A stretch of DNA of 64,000 nucleotides. It comes from a virus. This document shows, piece after piece, positions 31,212 through 43,100 of the stretch. The stretch is taken from positions 37,656-101,655 of IMG/VR virus record IMGVR_UViG_3300030107_001040. One strand, 5' to 3'. Position 1 is the stretch's first letter. Each line of letters starts with the position of its first letter. The notes under the pieces were generated by a model. That model searched no databases. It was not told where the DNA came from and saw only the letters and a program-made list of their open reading frames with translations. The position numbers and the translations under genes were made by a program.

Positions 31212-31410
31212 TCATATAGAAGAGGCATGGAGTGAGTCCAGAATCAATAAACCCAAGGTTATTCCTATGCCTCTTTGGGTTACCGATAAAGAATTTGATA
31301 AAATAGTAGAGTCTTTGTGGATTCGTCGTAAGACTGATCCACTTTCTAATGTACTATGGGAAAGACTCTCTCATTTAAAGGATGCCGCTAGTAAGATAAA
31401 TAATAATTAG
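31195..31410 (+). CDS. Small protein, unknown function
   Basis: 71 residues. MTKEPDHIEEAWSESRINKP, then VTDKEFDKIVESLWIRRKTD and LWERLSHLKDAASK. AAGGAG lies about 13 bases upstream. Not recognised. Confidence 0.5.
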   Translation: MTKEPDHIEEAWSESRINKPKVIPMPLWVTDKEFDKIVESLWIRRKTDPLSNVLWERLSHLKDAASKINNN

Positions 31411-31416
31411 TTGTTA

Positions 31417-31424
31417 TGTAAATA
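31417..31424 (+). promoter_or_regulatory. Late-type box, TGTAAATA
   Basis: A relaxed late box two bases before the GTG of the SET gene. It is too close to serve that start, but it could transcribe gp25 and the baseplate operon downstream. Confidence 0.3.
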
Positions 31425-31425
31425 G

Positions 31426-31710
31426 GTGACATACAAGGCATTGCCAGACGGTTTATACATCGGAAAGAGTCCAGTTGCAGGACAGGGCATATTTTCTATG
31501 ATGGATATTCAAATAGGCACTGAATTGGGTATGTCGCACCTAATAATTGATGATGAAATCATTAGGACACCGTTAGGAGGGTTTATAAACCACTCTAACT
31601 TCCCAAATTGCGAAAAATACCTTGTTGGTAATAGATATTATGTAAAAGTGATCAAAGCAATAGGTCCTAAAGAGGAATTATTCTTGAAATATACATTTTA
31701 TAGCGTATAG
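31426..31710 (+). CDS. SET-domain protein (putative protein lysine methyltransferase)
   Basis: 94 residues from GTG. GQGIFSMMDIQIGTEL is the SET-I start, GGFINHSNFPNCE holds the N-H-S-x-x-P-N-C signature (residues 55-62), and IKAIGPKEELFLKY ends with the conserved Tyr89. The core is complete but minimal; there are no pre- or post-SET domains. SET enzymes transfer methyl groups from S-adenosylmethionine to lysines; the target could be a host or phage protein. It starts two bases... the next gene, gp25, begins only two bases after its stop, so they share a transcript. Confidence 0.8.
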   Translation: MTYKALPDGLYIGKSPVAGQGIFSMMDIQIGTELGMSHLIIDDEIIRTPLGGFINHSNFPNCEKYLVGNRYYVKVIKAIGPKEELFLKYTFYSV

Positions 31711-31712
31711 GG

Positions 31713-32132
31713 ATGGCATTAAAAGAAGTAGATGGTAAACAGATCAATTTATCACGTGCATATAGGGACGTGGCAATTGGAATGCTTAAAAATCCCTTTA
31801 CAAAGGACGCTTCAACTGTAAAGAACGATAATTCTATCAAACAAGCAATTAAGAATTTAACATTAACTCAAATGGGAGAGAAATTATTCCAGCCAGAAAT
31901 AGGTTGCAATGTATTTCAACTGTTATTTGAACCTCTAGATGGGTTTACGGCTGACTCAATCAGAGATGAGATCATAAATACTCTTGGTCAGTATGAGACT
32001 AGGATAACTATCAATACTGTAGCAGTGGTACCAAACGATGATCAAAACACGTTTGATGTAACTGTTGAATATAGAATTGTAGGTCAACCTATTGTGGAGT
32101 CCGTTTCTTTCGTGTTACAGAGACCTGAATAA
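31713..32132 (+). CDS. 25: Baseplate wedge subunit gp25
   Basis: 139 residues, full length for the gp25/GPW family. SRAYRDVAIGMLKNPFTKD at the start, then NDNSIKQAIKNLTLTQMGEK and FQPEIGCNVFQLLFEPLD, the conserved core. In T4, gp25 links the wedge to the sheath and helps start sheath assembly. Its stop overlaps the gp6 start (TAATG), as expected from the conserved T4-like gene order 25-6. Confidence 0.93.
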   Translation: MALKEVDGKQINLSRAYRDVAIGMLKNPFTKDASTVKNDNSIKQAIKNLTLTQMGEKLFQPEIGCNVFQLLFEPLDGFTADSIRDEIINTLGQYETRITINTVAVVPNDDQNTFDVTVEYRIVGQPIVESVSFVLQRPE

Positions 32133-34162
32133 TGCAACCCAATAATTTAACAGCATTAGATTTTACAGATATCAAGTCTTCCATTAAGTCTTATCTGAGA
32201 ACCAGAGAAGAATTTACAGATTACGACTTTGAAGGAGCTGCTCTTTCATATCTGATTGATGTTTTAGCGTATAATACCTATTATTCCGCTTTTAATGCGA
32301 ATATGTCAATGAATGAGGCATTTCTACCCTCAGCGACTGTTCGTGACAACGTTGTAAACATTGCAAAACTCCTAAATTACGTTCCAAAGTCAATTATTGC
32401 CTCTAGAGCGTGTTTAAAACTTGTAATTCAAACAACACAGACTTCTGGGTCATATCCTAGCACTGTAACACTAGCAAAAGGACCAGTAGCGACTGGTGGT
32501 GGTTATATTTGGAATACTACCTCATCTGTTACTGCTGAAGTTGATCCTACTACAGGAATTGCCACAATGGACAACCTTCAAATCAAAGAAGGCACCATTG
32601 TTAACTTTTCTTACGTAGTTAATACCTTTGCATCACAAATTTACAAGGTTCCTTCGGAAGATTGTGATATTTCTACTCTTTCCGTAAGGGTAAAGGCAAA
32701 CGAATCCTCTACAACGTCTGATTTGTATAATCAGGTTGATACTGTAACCAGTTTACTCGCTACATCACGTATATACTTCCTTGCAGAAGGTGAAGATATG
32801 CGTTATGAGATAAAGTTTGGTGATGGTAGTATTGGACGTGCTGTACAAGACGGAGAGGTCATTGATTTAGAATACTTGGTAACAAGTGGTTCTGATGCTA
32901 ATGATGTTAATGTATTTGGAATAATTGGTAAGTTTACTGATAACCTAGACACAAGTTATACCTCTTCTGCGGTCACAATGACCATGAAAGAGAAATCTCA
33001 GTATGGTGAAGCTGCTGAGAGCATGGAGTCTATTAAATATAACGCTCCAAGATACTATTCTTCTCAATATAGAGCAGTTACATCGCAAGATTATGCTCTT
33101 ATTACGAAAAAAGTGTATGATAACGCACAATCCGTCGTTGCATATGGTGGAGATTCACTAAATCCGCCAATTTACGGAAAAGTGTATGTTGCGATACAAA
33201 CTAAGACGGGATCATTGCTAAATGATGCTACAAAGAAGGATATTGCGGCAAAATTAAGGGCATATGCGATGGCATCTATTGATCCAGTCGTTATTGACCC
33301 TGAAAATGTATACATTTATCCAAAACTGTTCATTCAGTATGATACAGGTTGCGGATCTGATACATCAACTATTAAAACTAACGTTTCAAACGCTATTACG
33401 AGTTGGGCTACCCAAACACAGATCAATAACTTTAACTCTACGTTTAGATCACAAGCATTTGAAAAAGCAATTACTTTAGCGGATAGATGCGTAAGTGACG
33501 TATCTGTTCAGACTACAATACTAAGATACATCGTTCCAACAACCAATCAGACGAATACTTATACAATTTCAACTGGTTCTGCACTATACAACAGTGCTCC
33601 TAGTAAATTGACCGATTCTGCTGGAACAGATGACGATAAAGAACCCATTCTTTTGTCTGGAACCTTTAGAACATCAGATAGACCTGGTGTTGACCAGCAA
33701 TTTGAAGATGATGGGTTTGGAAAACTAAAAACCTTCTATAACACAGGAACAAGGAAGGTTTATACAAACACTAATGCTGGTACAGTTAATTATGATACTG
33801 GAGAGATCAAATTCGGACCAATTAATGTAATTGGTGCTGGAACAAATATAAGTCTAACAGCAGTTACTATCACTGATACTACAACGGGTGCTGGTTCTGT
33901 AAGTGACGGATCTTTACTTCCTGCAAGTCTACAAATACCTTGTCAGTTTATTCCTGCGAACTCTAATAGTATACCTGCTTCTACTCCAGGCACTATTATC
34001 AATATCGTATCTCCTGAAATAACAGTTGCTGCAGTGGGAACTACTCCACCTCCAACTATACCACTAAATAGTTTGACACCAACGATTTTCGACCAAACAC
34101 CTACTACGGTAACAGTCGCAAGTACGACGGGTACAACTCTAAACACATCATCTTGTCTGTAA
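32132..34162 (+). CDS. 6: Baseplate wedge subunit gp6
   Basis: 676 residues, close to T4 gp6 (660). It opens NNLTALDFTDIKSSIKSYLR and has SYLIDVLAYNTYYSAFNANM, SMNEAFLPSATVRDNVV and FGDGSIGRAV, the baseplate J-like core. RYYSSQYRAVTSQDYALIT is another conserved block. gp6 forms the inner ring that holds wedges together. The C-terminal 150 residues are Thr/Pro-rich. Six bases separate it from the giant gene. Confidence 0.93.
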   Translation: MQPNNLTALDFTDIKSSIKSYLRTREEFTDYDFEGAALSYLIDVLAYNTYYSAFNANMSMNEAFLPSATVRDNVVNIAKLLNYVPKSIIASRACLKLVIQTTQTSGSYPSTVTLAKGPVATGGGYIWNTTSSVTAEVDPTTGIATMDNLQIKEGTIVNFSYVVNTFASQIYKVPSEDCDISTLSVRVKANESSTTSDLYNQVDTVTSLLATSRIYFLAEGEDMRYEIKFGDGSIGRAVQDGEVIDLEYLVTSGSDANDVNVFGIIGKFTDNLDTSYTSSAVTMTMKEKSQYGEAAESMESIKYNAPRYYSSQYRAVTSQDYALITKKVYDNAQSVVAYGGDSLNPPIYGKVYVAIQTKTGSLLNDATKKDIAAKLRAYAMASIDPVVIDPENVYIYPKLFIQYDTGCGSDTSTIKTNVSNAITSWATQTQINNFNSTFRSQAFEKAITLADRCVSDVSVQTTILRYIVPTTNQTNTYTISTGSALYNSAPSKLTDSAGTDDDKEPILLSGTFRTSDRPGVDQQFEDDGFGKLKTFYNTGTRKVYTNTNAGTVNYDTGEIKFGPINVIGAGTNISLTAVTITDTTTGAGSVSDGSLLPASLQIPCQFIPANSNSIPASTPGTIINIVSPEITVAAVGTTPPPTIPLNSLTPTIFDQTPTTVTVASTTGTTLNTSSCL

Positions 34163-34167
34163 AATAG

Positions 34168-37100
34168 ATGACGAATATTAATAAGGTATCACAGGCGGTT
34201 GTCTCACAGACACCCGACTTTATTGAGCAGGATTATCCCCTCTTTAACAAATTTCTTGAGTATTACTACTTGTCTCAGGAAAAAACAGGGATGGGTCAGA
34301 ACATCCTTAATAATTTCCTAGGTTATCTTGATATTGATAAGTTAGACATTGGAATTCTTGATGGTGCGACTAAGGTAGTAGAAGATATAACTGCAACGAG
34401 CGATACAATAATTGTAGAGAGTGTTGATAAGTTTCTTGATACAAATGGTACTATTCTCATTGGTGATGAGGTAGTTTACTATGAAACTGTCACTGCTGCT
34501 CCCGATATTGCCCTAAGTCCTGGTATTTCTTACGATCAGGTCAAATTAAAGTGGATTAATCTTGCAAGTCCTTTATTGAGCTTTGATGGGACAACAAGAA
34601 CGTTCCCATTAACATCTCAGGATAATCCTATTGCTGCTCCGTCAGCACAGCATTTAATTGTAAGTAATTACGGTAAAGTACTTATACCTGGTACTGACTA
34701 TGCAGTCAGTGGTACAAATATCGTATTTACTACTGCTCCTAGAGCTAGAGTTCCTTCTGATGACTCTTCATCAACCTATATTACCTATTTGAACGGTTTT
34801 AACGAGAATACAATCGTTGCTTTAGATAACCTATCAAATGGTTTTGGTGAACAGAAGAGACAATTCACTATTACTAAGAGTGGAACAAGATATGAACCCG
34901 TTGTAGATGAATATGTTCTTGCAGTTTATGATAACCGTCTTTTAGTCCCTAAAGTAGACTTTTTCATTGATGGTGACCAATTTATCTTCCTAACAGCACC
35001 TCTGAATGGAAGATACTTATCATTGTACGCTATTGAGGCACCAATTCCTTCATTTGGATCTGGTGCTGTAGGATATGCTCGTATTAGCGATACTGGGACA
35101 CTTTCTAATATTTCTGTTAATACTAATGGAACAAAATATAGATTTGCTTATCCACCAAAGGTTTCTATCAATTCTGCTACTGGAAGTGGTGCATCTGCAA
35201 CTTCTCTTGTAAATGGTATTAAATCTGTAACTCTACTTGATGGTGGTGCGGGATATAGTGCTACAAACCCACCTACTGTTCAAATACAGACTCCAACTGC
35301 TACTGGATCTACTGCAGCAACATTAAAAGCAACTGTTGGTACTGATGGTGCTGTTTCTTCCCTAGAAGTAACTAATTCTGGTTCTGGATATACATTCACA
35401 CCTAGAATCACTTTCAAGCAGCCTGGAGGCGCAAAATTAGGCACTCCGACTATAACCAGTGGTAAGATTACAGGCACAGTTCCTATTACCGATGGTGGTC
35501 AAGGATATACTACTATTCCTACTGTTTATGTTGATGAACCAACAGGAACAAACCCAGTTAGAGCAGCATTAACTGCAACTTTGACTAATGGTGTTGTTAC
35601 TGGCATAACTATCGCTAATGCTGGATCAGGTTACACTGAAACTCCAAGAATTGCTATAATTGACCCTGTAGGTGCTCAAATTTTAGAAACTAAGGTTGAT
35701 AGTGACGGTAGAGTCATTGATATTGACCTTCTAAGCGGCGGAAGTGGTTATACAGACATTCCATCAGTTTATATCGTTGATAACCGTACAGACGCTACAG
35801 GAGCGTATGCAGGAGGCACTGGAGCTAAGGCAACTGCCTCTATATTCAATGGTAAGATCACAGATATTAACGTCAGCACTTTTGGAACTGGATATAGTCA
35901 AACTTCTCCTCCAGATGTCGTTATTCAGTCTCCACCTGCTGCAGAAGCTTCTGCAACTACTGGTCTGAATGAAATTACTGGATTTACTATAAATCAAGCT
36001 GGAACAGGATATACTAAAGCATCATTTAATAAATGCGCTCGTGCTGCTAGTGGAATAACCTCTTATACAGAGGATGGTAATGCTGTTTTCACAAATATGA
36101 CTACAGCAGCTGCTCATGTCACAAATGACAACATTAAGTGCTTAGATCAGTTATTTGTTAAGAGATTACTAGACAAATACACAGAACAATACCTTCCTGA
36201 CGTTCCTACTCTTGATTATAAGACTATTGACGTTAGAACAGCGATTAAGACCATTAAGGACTTCTATGGTTCTAAAGGAACGTCTTATAGTATTGGATAC
36301 TTGTTTAAACTGCTTTATGGTGAGCAGGTAAGTATTTCTTATCCAAAAGATCAAATCATTAAACCATCTGATGCTACATGGTCTATTGATACGATTTTAC
36401 GTGCTACACTGGTTAGTGGAGATCCTGAAAATATAAGAGACGGTCTTTTAACACAAGATGCAGATATTGCAGATACTAATGTTAAAGCAGCGAGTGCTTT
36501 AGTAGAAAACTATATTTCAATTAAAACTTCAAAACTTGAGATCTATGAATTAGTTCTTTCTGAAGAAACTATTGCTGGAACGTTTATTGTTCCATATAAG
36601 ACAAAATTAGCAGAACCTTTAGATAAAACTGCTTCTATTATCACTGTTGACTCTACAATTGGTTGGCCAGAGAGAAACGGTGAATTTCTAATTGGTAGTT
36701 CAACTGATACTGCAGAACTTATCCAATACAAGGAAAAATCACTTAACCAGTTCATTGAGTGTACTAGATCAGTTAATTCTGTAGTTGAAGACTGGGATTC
36801 CGCAACTGAAGTAAAATCAAACTTCAAAGTTTACGTTAATAAGGGAACTGCTCAAGAAGTAGTGATGAATATTGTTGGTATCGTTGATGCTCAACAGACA
36901 ACCCTTACTGACACTGGATCTTATTACCTACCAGGTGATAAATTAACAGTTTCTAAGTTAGGTGGAACAGGAACTTCTCCTGAACTTACAACTTGGTTGT
37001 ATAACGTTAAAAAACTTATTTCCGTAAGTACTATCACTTATGGCGGGGTAAATGATCAATCTGCTACCGTTACTTGCGCGAATAATCATGGATTGTTAGT

Positions 37101-40100
37101 TGGTGATCAGGTTACGATATATGGTGCGAACCCAATCATCTATAATGGAACATTTTTGGTAACATCTAGGGATAGTGCGACTGTTTTCCAGTACAACCTT
37201 CCTCAACCTGCTACTGTTATTCCGCAGGGAAATATTCTGGTATCTATTGACCTTAATAAAGGTAAATCTGAGAATGCTGCTGTTTTAAATGCTATTGGTC
37301 CTTATACTACCAACATTCAGAACTCATTCTTTAATGACACGTATGTATACGTTGCCTCTACAGGTATTCCAAACTATAACATTGGTCCTTTCCCAGGATC
37401 TGCACTTCTTCCAGGAAATCAGAGAAAATTAACAAGATTCCCTATAAGTCCAACAACAATTTCAACAAAGAATAATATTGCGGCAGGTCCAATTGGAACT
37501 TGGGTTAATGGTGTTTCAGTATGGTCATATAAGTCAACTTTATCAAAAACATTTGGTGCTGTCACAAGTATTGACATCACAAACGCTGGATCTGGGTATG
37601 ATGCCGCATATCCTCCAAAAATCACTATATCAGATGGTGGTGGAAGCGGAGCAACTGCATCTGTAGTTGTTAATGGTTCTGTAAGTGAAATTACAGTATC
37701 TACTGGTGGATCTGGTTATACATCATCTCCATTGGTGTCTATAGTAGGTGGAGGCGGGTCTGGTGCTGCTGCTACAGCAATTATCACCAAAGGTGTTGTT
37801 TCACGTGTTCTAATCAATTCTGGAGGTAGCGGATATACCTCACAACCTTCAATTACTATTGTTGGTGGAGGCGGAACTGGTGCTACCGCTACCGCATCTG
37901 TTAGAGGTCCAATCAAATCAATTGGAGTAGACACGGGTGGTAATTCATATACATCTAATCCATCCGTAACATTAAGCTCTGGTTCTGGTGCTGTTGCACA
38001 ACCAGTTATAAGTAACGGACGTATTATCTCTATTGCTATCATTTCTGCTGGATCTGGATATACAACTGCTCCTGAAATTGATATACAAGGTGCTGGATTT
38101 GGTGCTGTTGCTAGAGCAACTATTGACCTTGATGGTGAAAATGCTGGTAGGGTTACTGGTATTACCATTGTTAACAGAGGTATTGGATATGTACAAGGAA
38201 CCACTGTTATTAACCTGAATTCAATTGGTTTAGGTGCTGTATTCTCTCCAAACGTATTTAAGTGGACATATAACCTTCAAGCAACTGCTACATTAGATTC
38301 AGCGAAGGGTGGTGTCTTTGAAGGATTTAATAACCAATATGGTGGTGAATATGGTCATATTTCAAACCCACAAAGATTAAGATATATCCTTGGTGATAGT
38401 TTACAAGAGCAAACTGCAGGAACTATTACTGAGCAAGAAAGTCAGATTACTCACTCACCTATTATTGGTTGGGCGTTTGATGGTAATCCAATTTATGGTC
38501 CTTATGGATACTCTGATCCTACAGATCAAACTTCTACTATTAATAGACTCCTTACATCTTATAGATTAAAGACTGCACTTGTTTATAATGCTACAACAAA
38601 CCCACTTCCAGTTAGAGAGGCTGGTCCTTTACTAACTTCAGAAGCTGCTGGTAATTTTGTTGAAGACTATGAATATGTCTTTGGTTTAGGTGGTCTTGAT
38701 CAGTATAATGGTCGTTTCTGTAAGACTCCTGAATATCCTAATGGTAGATACTGCTATTTCGTCACTATTGACGCTACTGAGGCAGGTAATCCAGTTTTCC
38801 CGTATGTTATTGGTCCAAGTTTCAATTCTGTTGTTGATGCTTGGAATTTAAGTACATCTGCTATTCAGCAGAACATTCCTACTGGTGTTGTCCGTTATAG
38901 AGACCCATATGAGAATGTTGACATTGATGTAGATAGAGCACCTAACGTTTCTACAAATGCTCTTACAACTGAAGCTGGAGATATACTATTATTTGAAATA
39001 GAAGACGAAGACAGAAGTGGTGTTATTGATCAGGCAGAAACTGATGATCCAGATCAAATGTTTGAGGAATCACCTTTACAGTTATTTGATTACTTCCCAA
39101 CAGTAACATTTGACTCTAAAGTTGATATTGAAGTTGAAACTATCACTAAATTTGAGGATGCTTCTGTAACTGGGTTTACTGTTGAGAACTCTGGTAAAAA
39201 CTATCAGGTTAATGACCGTTTAATATTTGATAATACTGATACTGATGGAACTGGTGTTTCTGCTCGTATATCACGTATTAAAGGTGAAACTGTAGCTTCT
39301 TATAATTTTGAGAATGTAGGTGGAACTAATTACGGTGTTTTAAAGACATCTACTCCACATAACTTGTCAGTTGGAGATAGTGTCTTCTTAACATATACTC
39401 CAATAATGAACAATACGAACAAGACTTTCGTTGTTCGTCAACTTAAAGGTATTGAAGAAATTGTTGTAAATACGACTGGTTCTGGATATAGTTCTGATAT
39501 TCCTCCAGTAATTACGATTGATAGTACTAGTGGTAGTGCTGGTTCTCTAGAAGCAGTTGTAACTACTGTTGGATCTATTGAGACTGTTAATATACTTAAT
39601 TCTGGTTCAGGTTATACTTCAAATCCTCGTGTCATCTTATCTCATCCACAAATCTTTAAAAAGGCAGATTACTACGTTTCTAAGATTGAAAATCAGGATT
39701 ATGTTAAGGTAAATGATGCTGTTGTTAATACTAAGAAAGAAGTCTTTATTTGTGGTAAAACATTAGATGCTACTGGTAATACAGTTGGATTTGTTGCTAA
39801 GTTGTCTGCAACTGGTGTTAAGGAGTGGCAAAAGACTCTAGAAAGCACAGATGGACAAACATATACAGAATTCCAAAAACTTTATGTTGAGGGTAATGAT
39901 GTTTGGGCTGTTGGTAATAACAAACCAAATGCTGCTCTTTTAGCAGCATATAACCCTGATGTAATCTTAGCGAAGTATACACAGGCAACAAACGGATTAA
40001 GTGCAACACTTACATTCCAGAAGGCATATGCTGGTATTTCTGGTTCTACTCGTTCTGATAATGTAACTGCTATTACCAAGTATTCAGATACTAGGTTTGT

Positions 40101-43100
40101 TATTGGTGGTTATACTAATACTAACTCTGCAAACCCATATGATGCTTATATTGCTCTAATTGATACTACTGGTAATTTCGCACTTAAGAGAAAGGTTGCT
40201 TCTACATCTAGTTCTGAAAAGATTACTGGATTAATCGTTAAAGGTTCAAATATCTATTTCTCTTTAGAAATTGCAGCAACTCAAGCAGCAACTGCAGTTG
40301 ACGTTGGATTTGGTAAAGCAACAGTTGGTACTACTGCAATTACTGTTGATTATGTTAAAAATTATAGTAATACTCTTTATTCTTTCTTAGATTCAAGTTG
40401 TGCTATTGATGAATTTGATGAAGTTTATCTAACAGCAACTTTAAGACTTAAGAGTAATAATACAACTAAAGATAGTTTCTGGGTAGGTAAAGTTGATCTT
40501 ACTGGAGATTTAATCTGGAATTATCGTTATCTTATCTCTGCTGGAACAATTACTGCTGCTTCTAAGAGTGAAATTGATTTATTTGGTGATCTTAATGTTA
40601 TTATTAATAAGAGTGCAACCTCTAATGGTGAGAAGACTGTAGAAACACTTAAGATTGGTTATAATGGTCTCTTAAAAGAGCATTCTACTAATGTATTCAA
40701 TGTTAATAATATTGAAGGTATTACTGCTTATGGAATGGCTATTGATGAGTCTGCTGATGTTCATGTATTTGGTCAGACTTCTTGGAATAGAAATGAGTTT
40801 GTATACGATTTTGCAGGTAATGAACAGACAGATGTAACAGGTCATTATACACTTACATCTACTTCTACTACTAACTCAATTACATATGCAGATAATGTTG
40901 CTAAGATCTTGGGATATAATCCTGCAGGATCTAATAGCACATGGATCAATTCTCATCTAAAAGTAACTGGGACTCAATTAAAGACTAAGTTAAGTGGTGA
41001 TTGGACTTTAGAATTCCAAATTTATAAAGATTCTACTACATCTCAAACATTATCTCAGACAGGTCAAACTCTTTGTGCTATTGGTGGTGCTCAAGATGCC
41101 ACTGGTGGTTTATGGTTGGGATATGATATTTCGTCAGGTAAGTTGCAATTTGCTGTTACGAATAGCAGTACTGCATTAAACACAGCAACTCCAATTGAGT
41201 CTACTCAGACTACAATGTATTATAACAATTCTTGGCAATTCGTTGCGATAACTAAGATTGGTACTGCATTTAAAGTATATGTTAATGGTGTTGAGGTAAT
41301 TAGTGGAACACAATCTAGCACACAACTTGAGAATAAGGATCTTTACTTTGGTCAGCAAGTTGGTTGGGGATCTGGTGCTGCAGACTTTAATCAGAATAAG
41401 CAAGGTCAATTCTATATTGATAACATAAGATTAAGAAATAAAGGAGTAACTCCTACAGTTCCTACTGATGTTACAGGTGTACCACCTTCAAATAACACAT
41501 TTGGATTTGCATTTGATTGGGTAGATGATGCTTGGTTCACAACTCACTTAAACAAGTATGATTACATTGATTATGTTGGTTGGGGTATTAAGATTGATAA
41601 GAATGCTGATGCTGTAAGAGTTGGAACATTTACTGAAAGAACCAATACTAAGTTAGGATTTATTAGAGCTAATGTATCTCCTGTAGTTGGTTCTACACTT
41701 ACTATGGCATCAACAGGACTTGGATTAGCAGAAGCAGGATTCCAGTCTCTTGACTTTGATGATGCTACTACAACGATGTCTCAGGATACTGAAACATTAA
41801 CATACACTCAAGATATTTGGAGTTCTAGAACTGCTACAGTTCCTTCTCCAGGTTCTCAGAAGTTATCTGTATCTGCTGTAGTTAAAGACAGATACTACTT
41901 TAAAGTTACAAATACAGTAAAGATTGACAATGTTCAGAAACTTACGTTAAACCAGTCATTTACCTTTACTAATAACGCAAAATTACAACTTTATGATGGA
42001 AGCACCTTTATTAATAGCGGTTATATCATTAAACAGGATGCTGACAATAAACAGGTATATCTTGCTATCAATAATAATGCTTGGTCTAATGATCTTAATA
42101 CTGGTACATTAAGTACTGTTCAATTTAGTGAGCAGAGCACTTATGGTATTGTTGGACCTATTCCTAATGATATTAACGAAATTACGTCTTATAGTTTCGC
42201 TCAGATAAACAATACCACACCTGGAACCTTTGATATTGATTTAAACGACTTCAATCATCCTGAAGGTGGTTCTAACAATATGGATGAACTTAGCAAGTTC
42301 AAACCTTATGCTGATGCGGATTATTCAATCAGAATTGATGAAGTTGCTGGTGGATCAGCTTATATTGTAGGATCTGTTATTACAATTGCTAGTGGTAATA
42401 TTTCATTCAATGCTGCATATACTACTGCACAAATTACTGGATTAACTGGTGTTCTTAAGATCACTTTAGTTGCAAACTTAACTAAGGTTCTTCAAGTAAG
42501 TGCTGTTGCTAATAGTGATGAAGTTTATGTAATTACAGGAACAAGTCATTATCTCAAGAAAGGAGAAATGATTTTTGTTGATGGTAACCCATCTCAGCAA
42601 GTTGGTGCTACAACTTATGATGAATATGATGGATCATTCCCAGTTGATACTGTTGTAAGTCCTCTAGAATTCACTTATAAACTTAATTCTATTGCTGTCA
42701 CTGATCCTGCTACAACAGCGGCTAATGTAAGCATATTTGTTAAGTCTCCTGTTTTGAAGATGTATTATGGTCACCAATATTTGTTTGACCTAAGTCATTC
42801 TTCACTTGTTGGTGGTAACTTATCATTTGCTAAGGATAACCTATACAAACTAGAGTATTCCTTTAACTCTATTGAAAGAGTTGGAACTCCAGGTGTAACA
42901 GGTCAAGGTATTACTACTCCTACAGTTAAACTGAAGGTTGACGAAAATGTTGTAACTAATATTTCTTACTATTTTGATCCATCTAGAACTACAGATGCTG
43001 ATTCTCCTGTTATTTCAGGTAGTTATCTGGATGTTACTGATTCTCCTTATAAGGGAACCTTTACCATTAGTTCTATCTCTGGTGCAACCATTACAACAGG

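Noticed and set aside
34067-34073. CTAAATA late-type box near the end of gp6 (also one at 21846-21852)
   Set aside because: Both lie inside coding sequence of AT-rich DNA; the match alone is expected by chance. The gp6 one is about 95 bases from the giant gene and was not called.
37716-38204. A 162-codon minus-strand ORF within the giant gene
   Set aside because: It is antisense to GSGYT repeats, with repetitive Pro/Val-rich product and no start signals.
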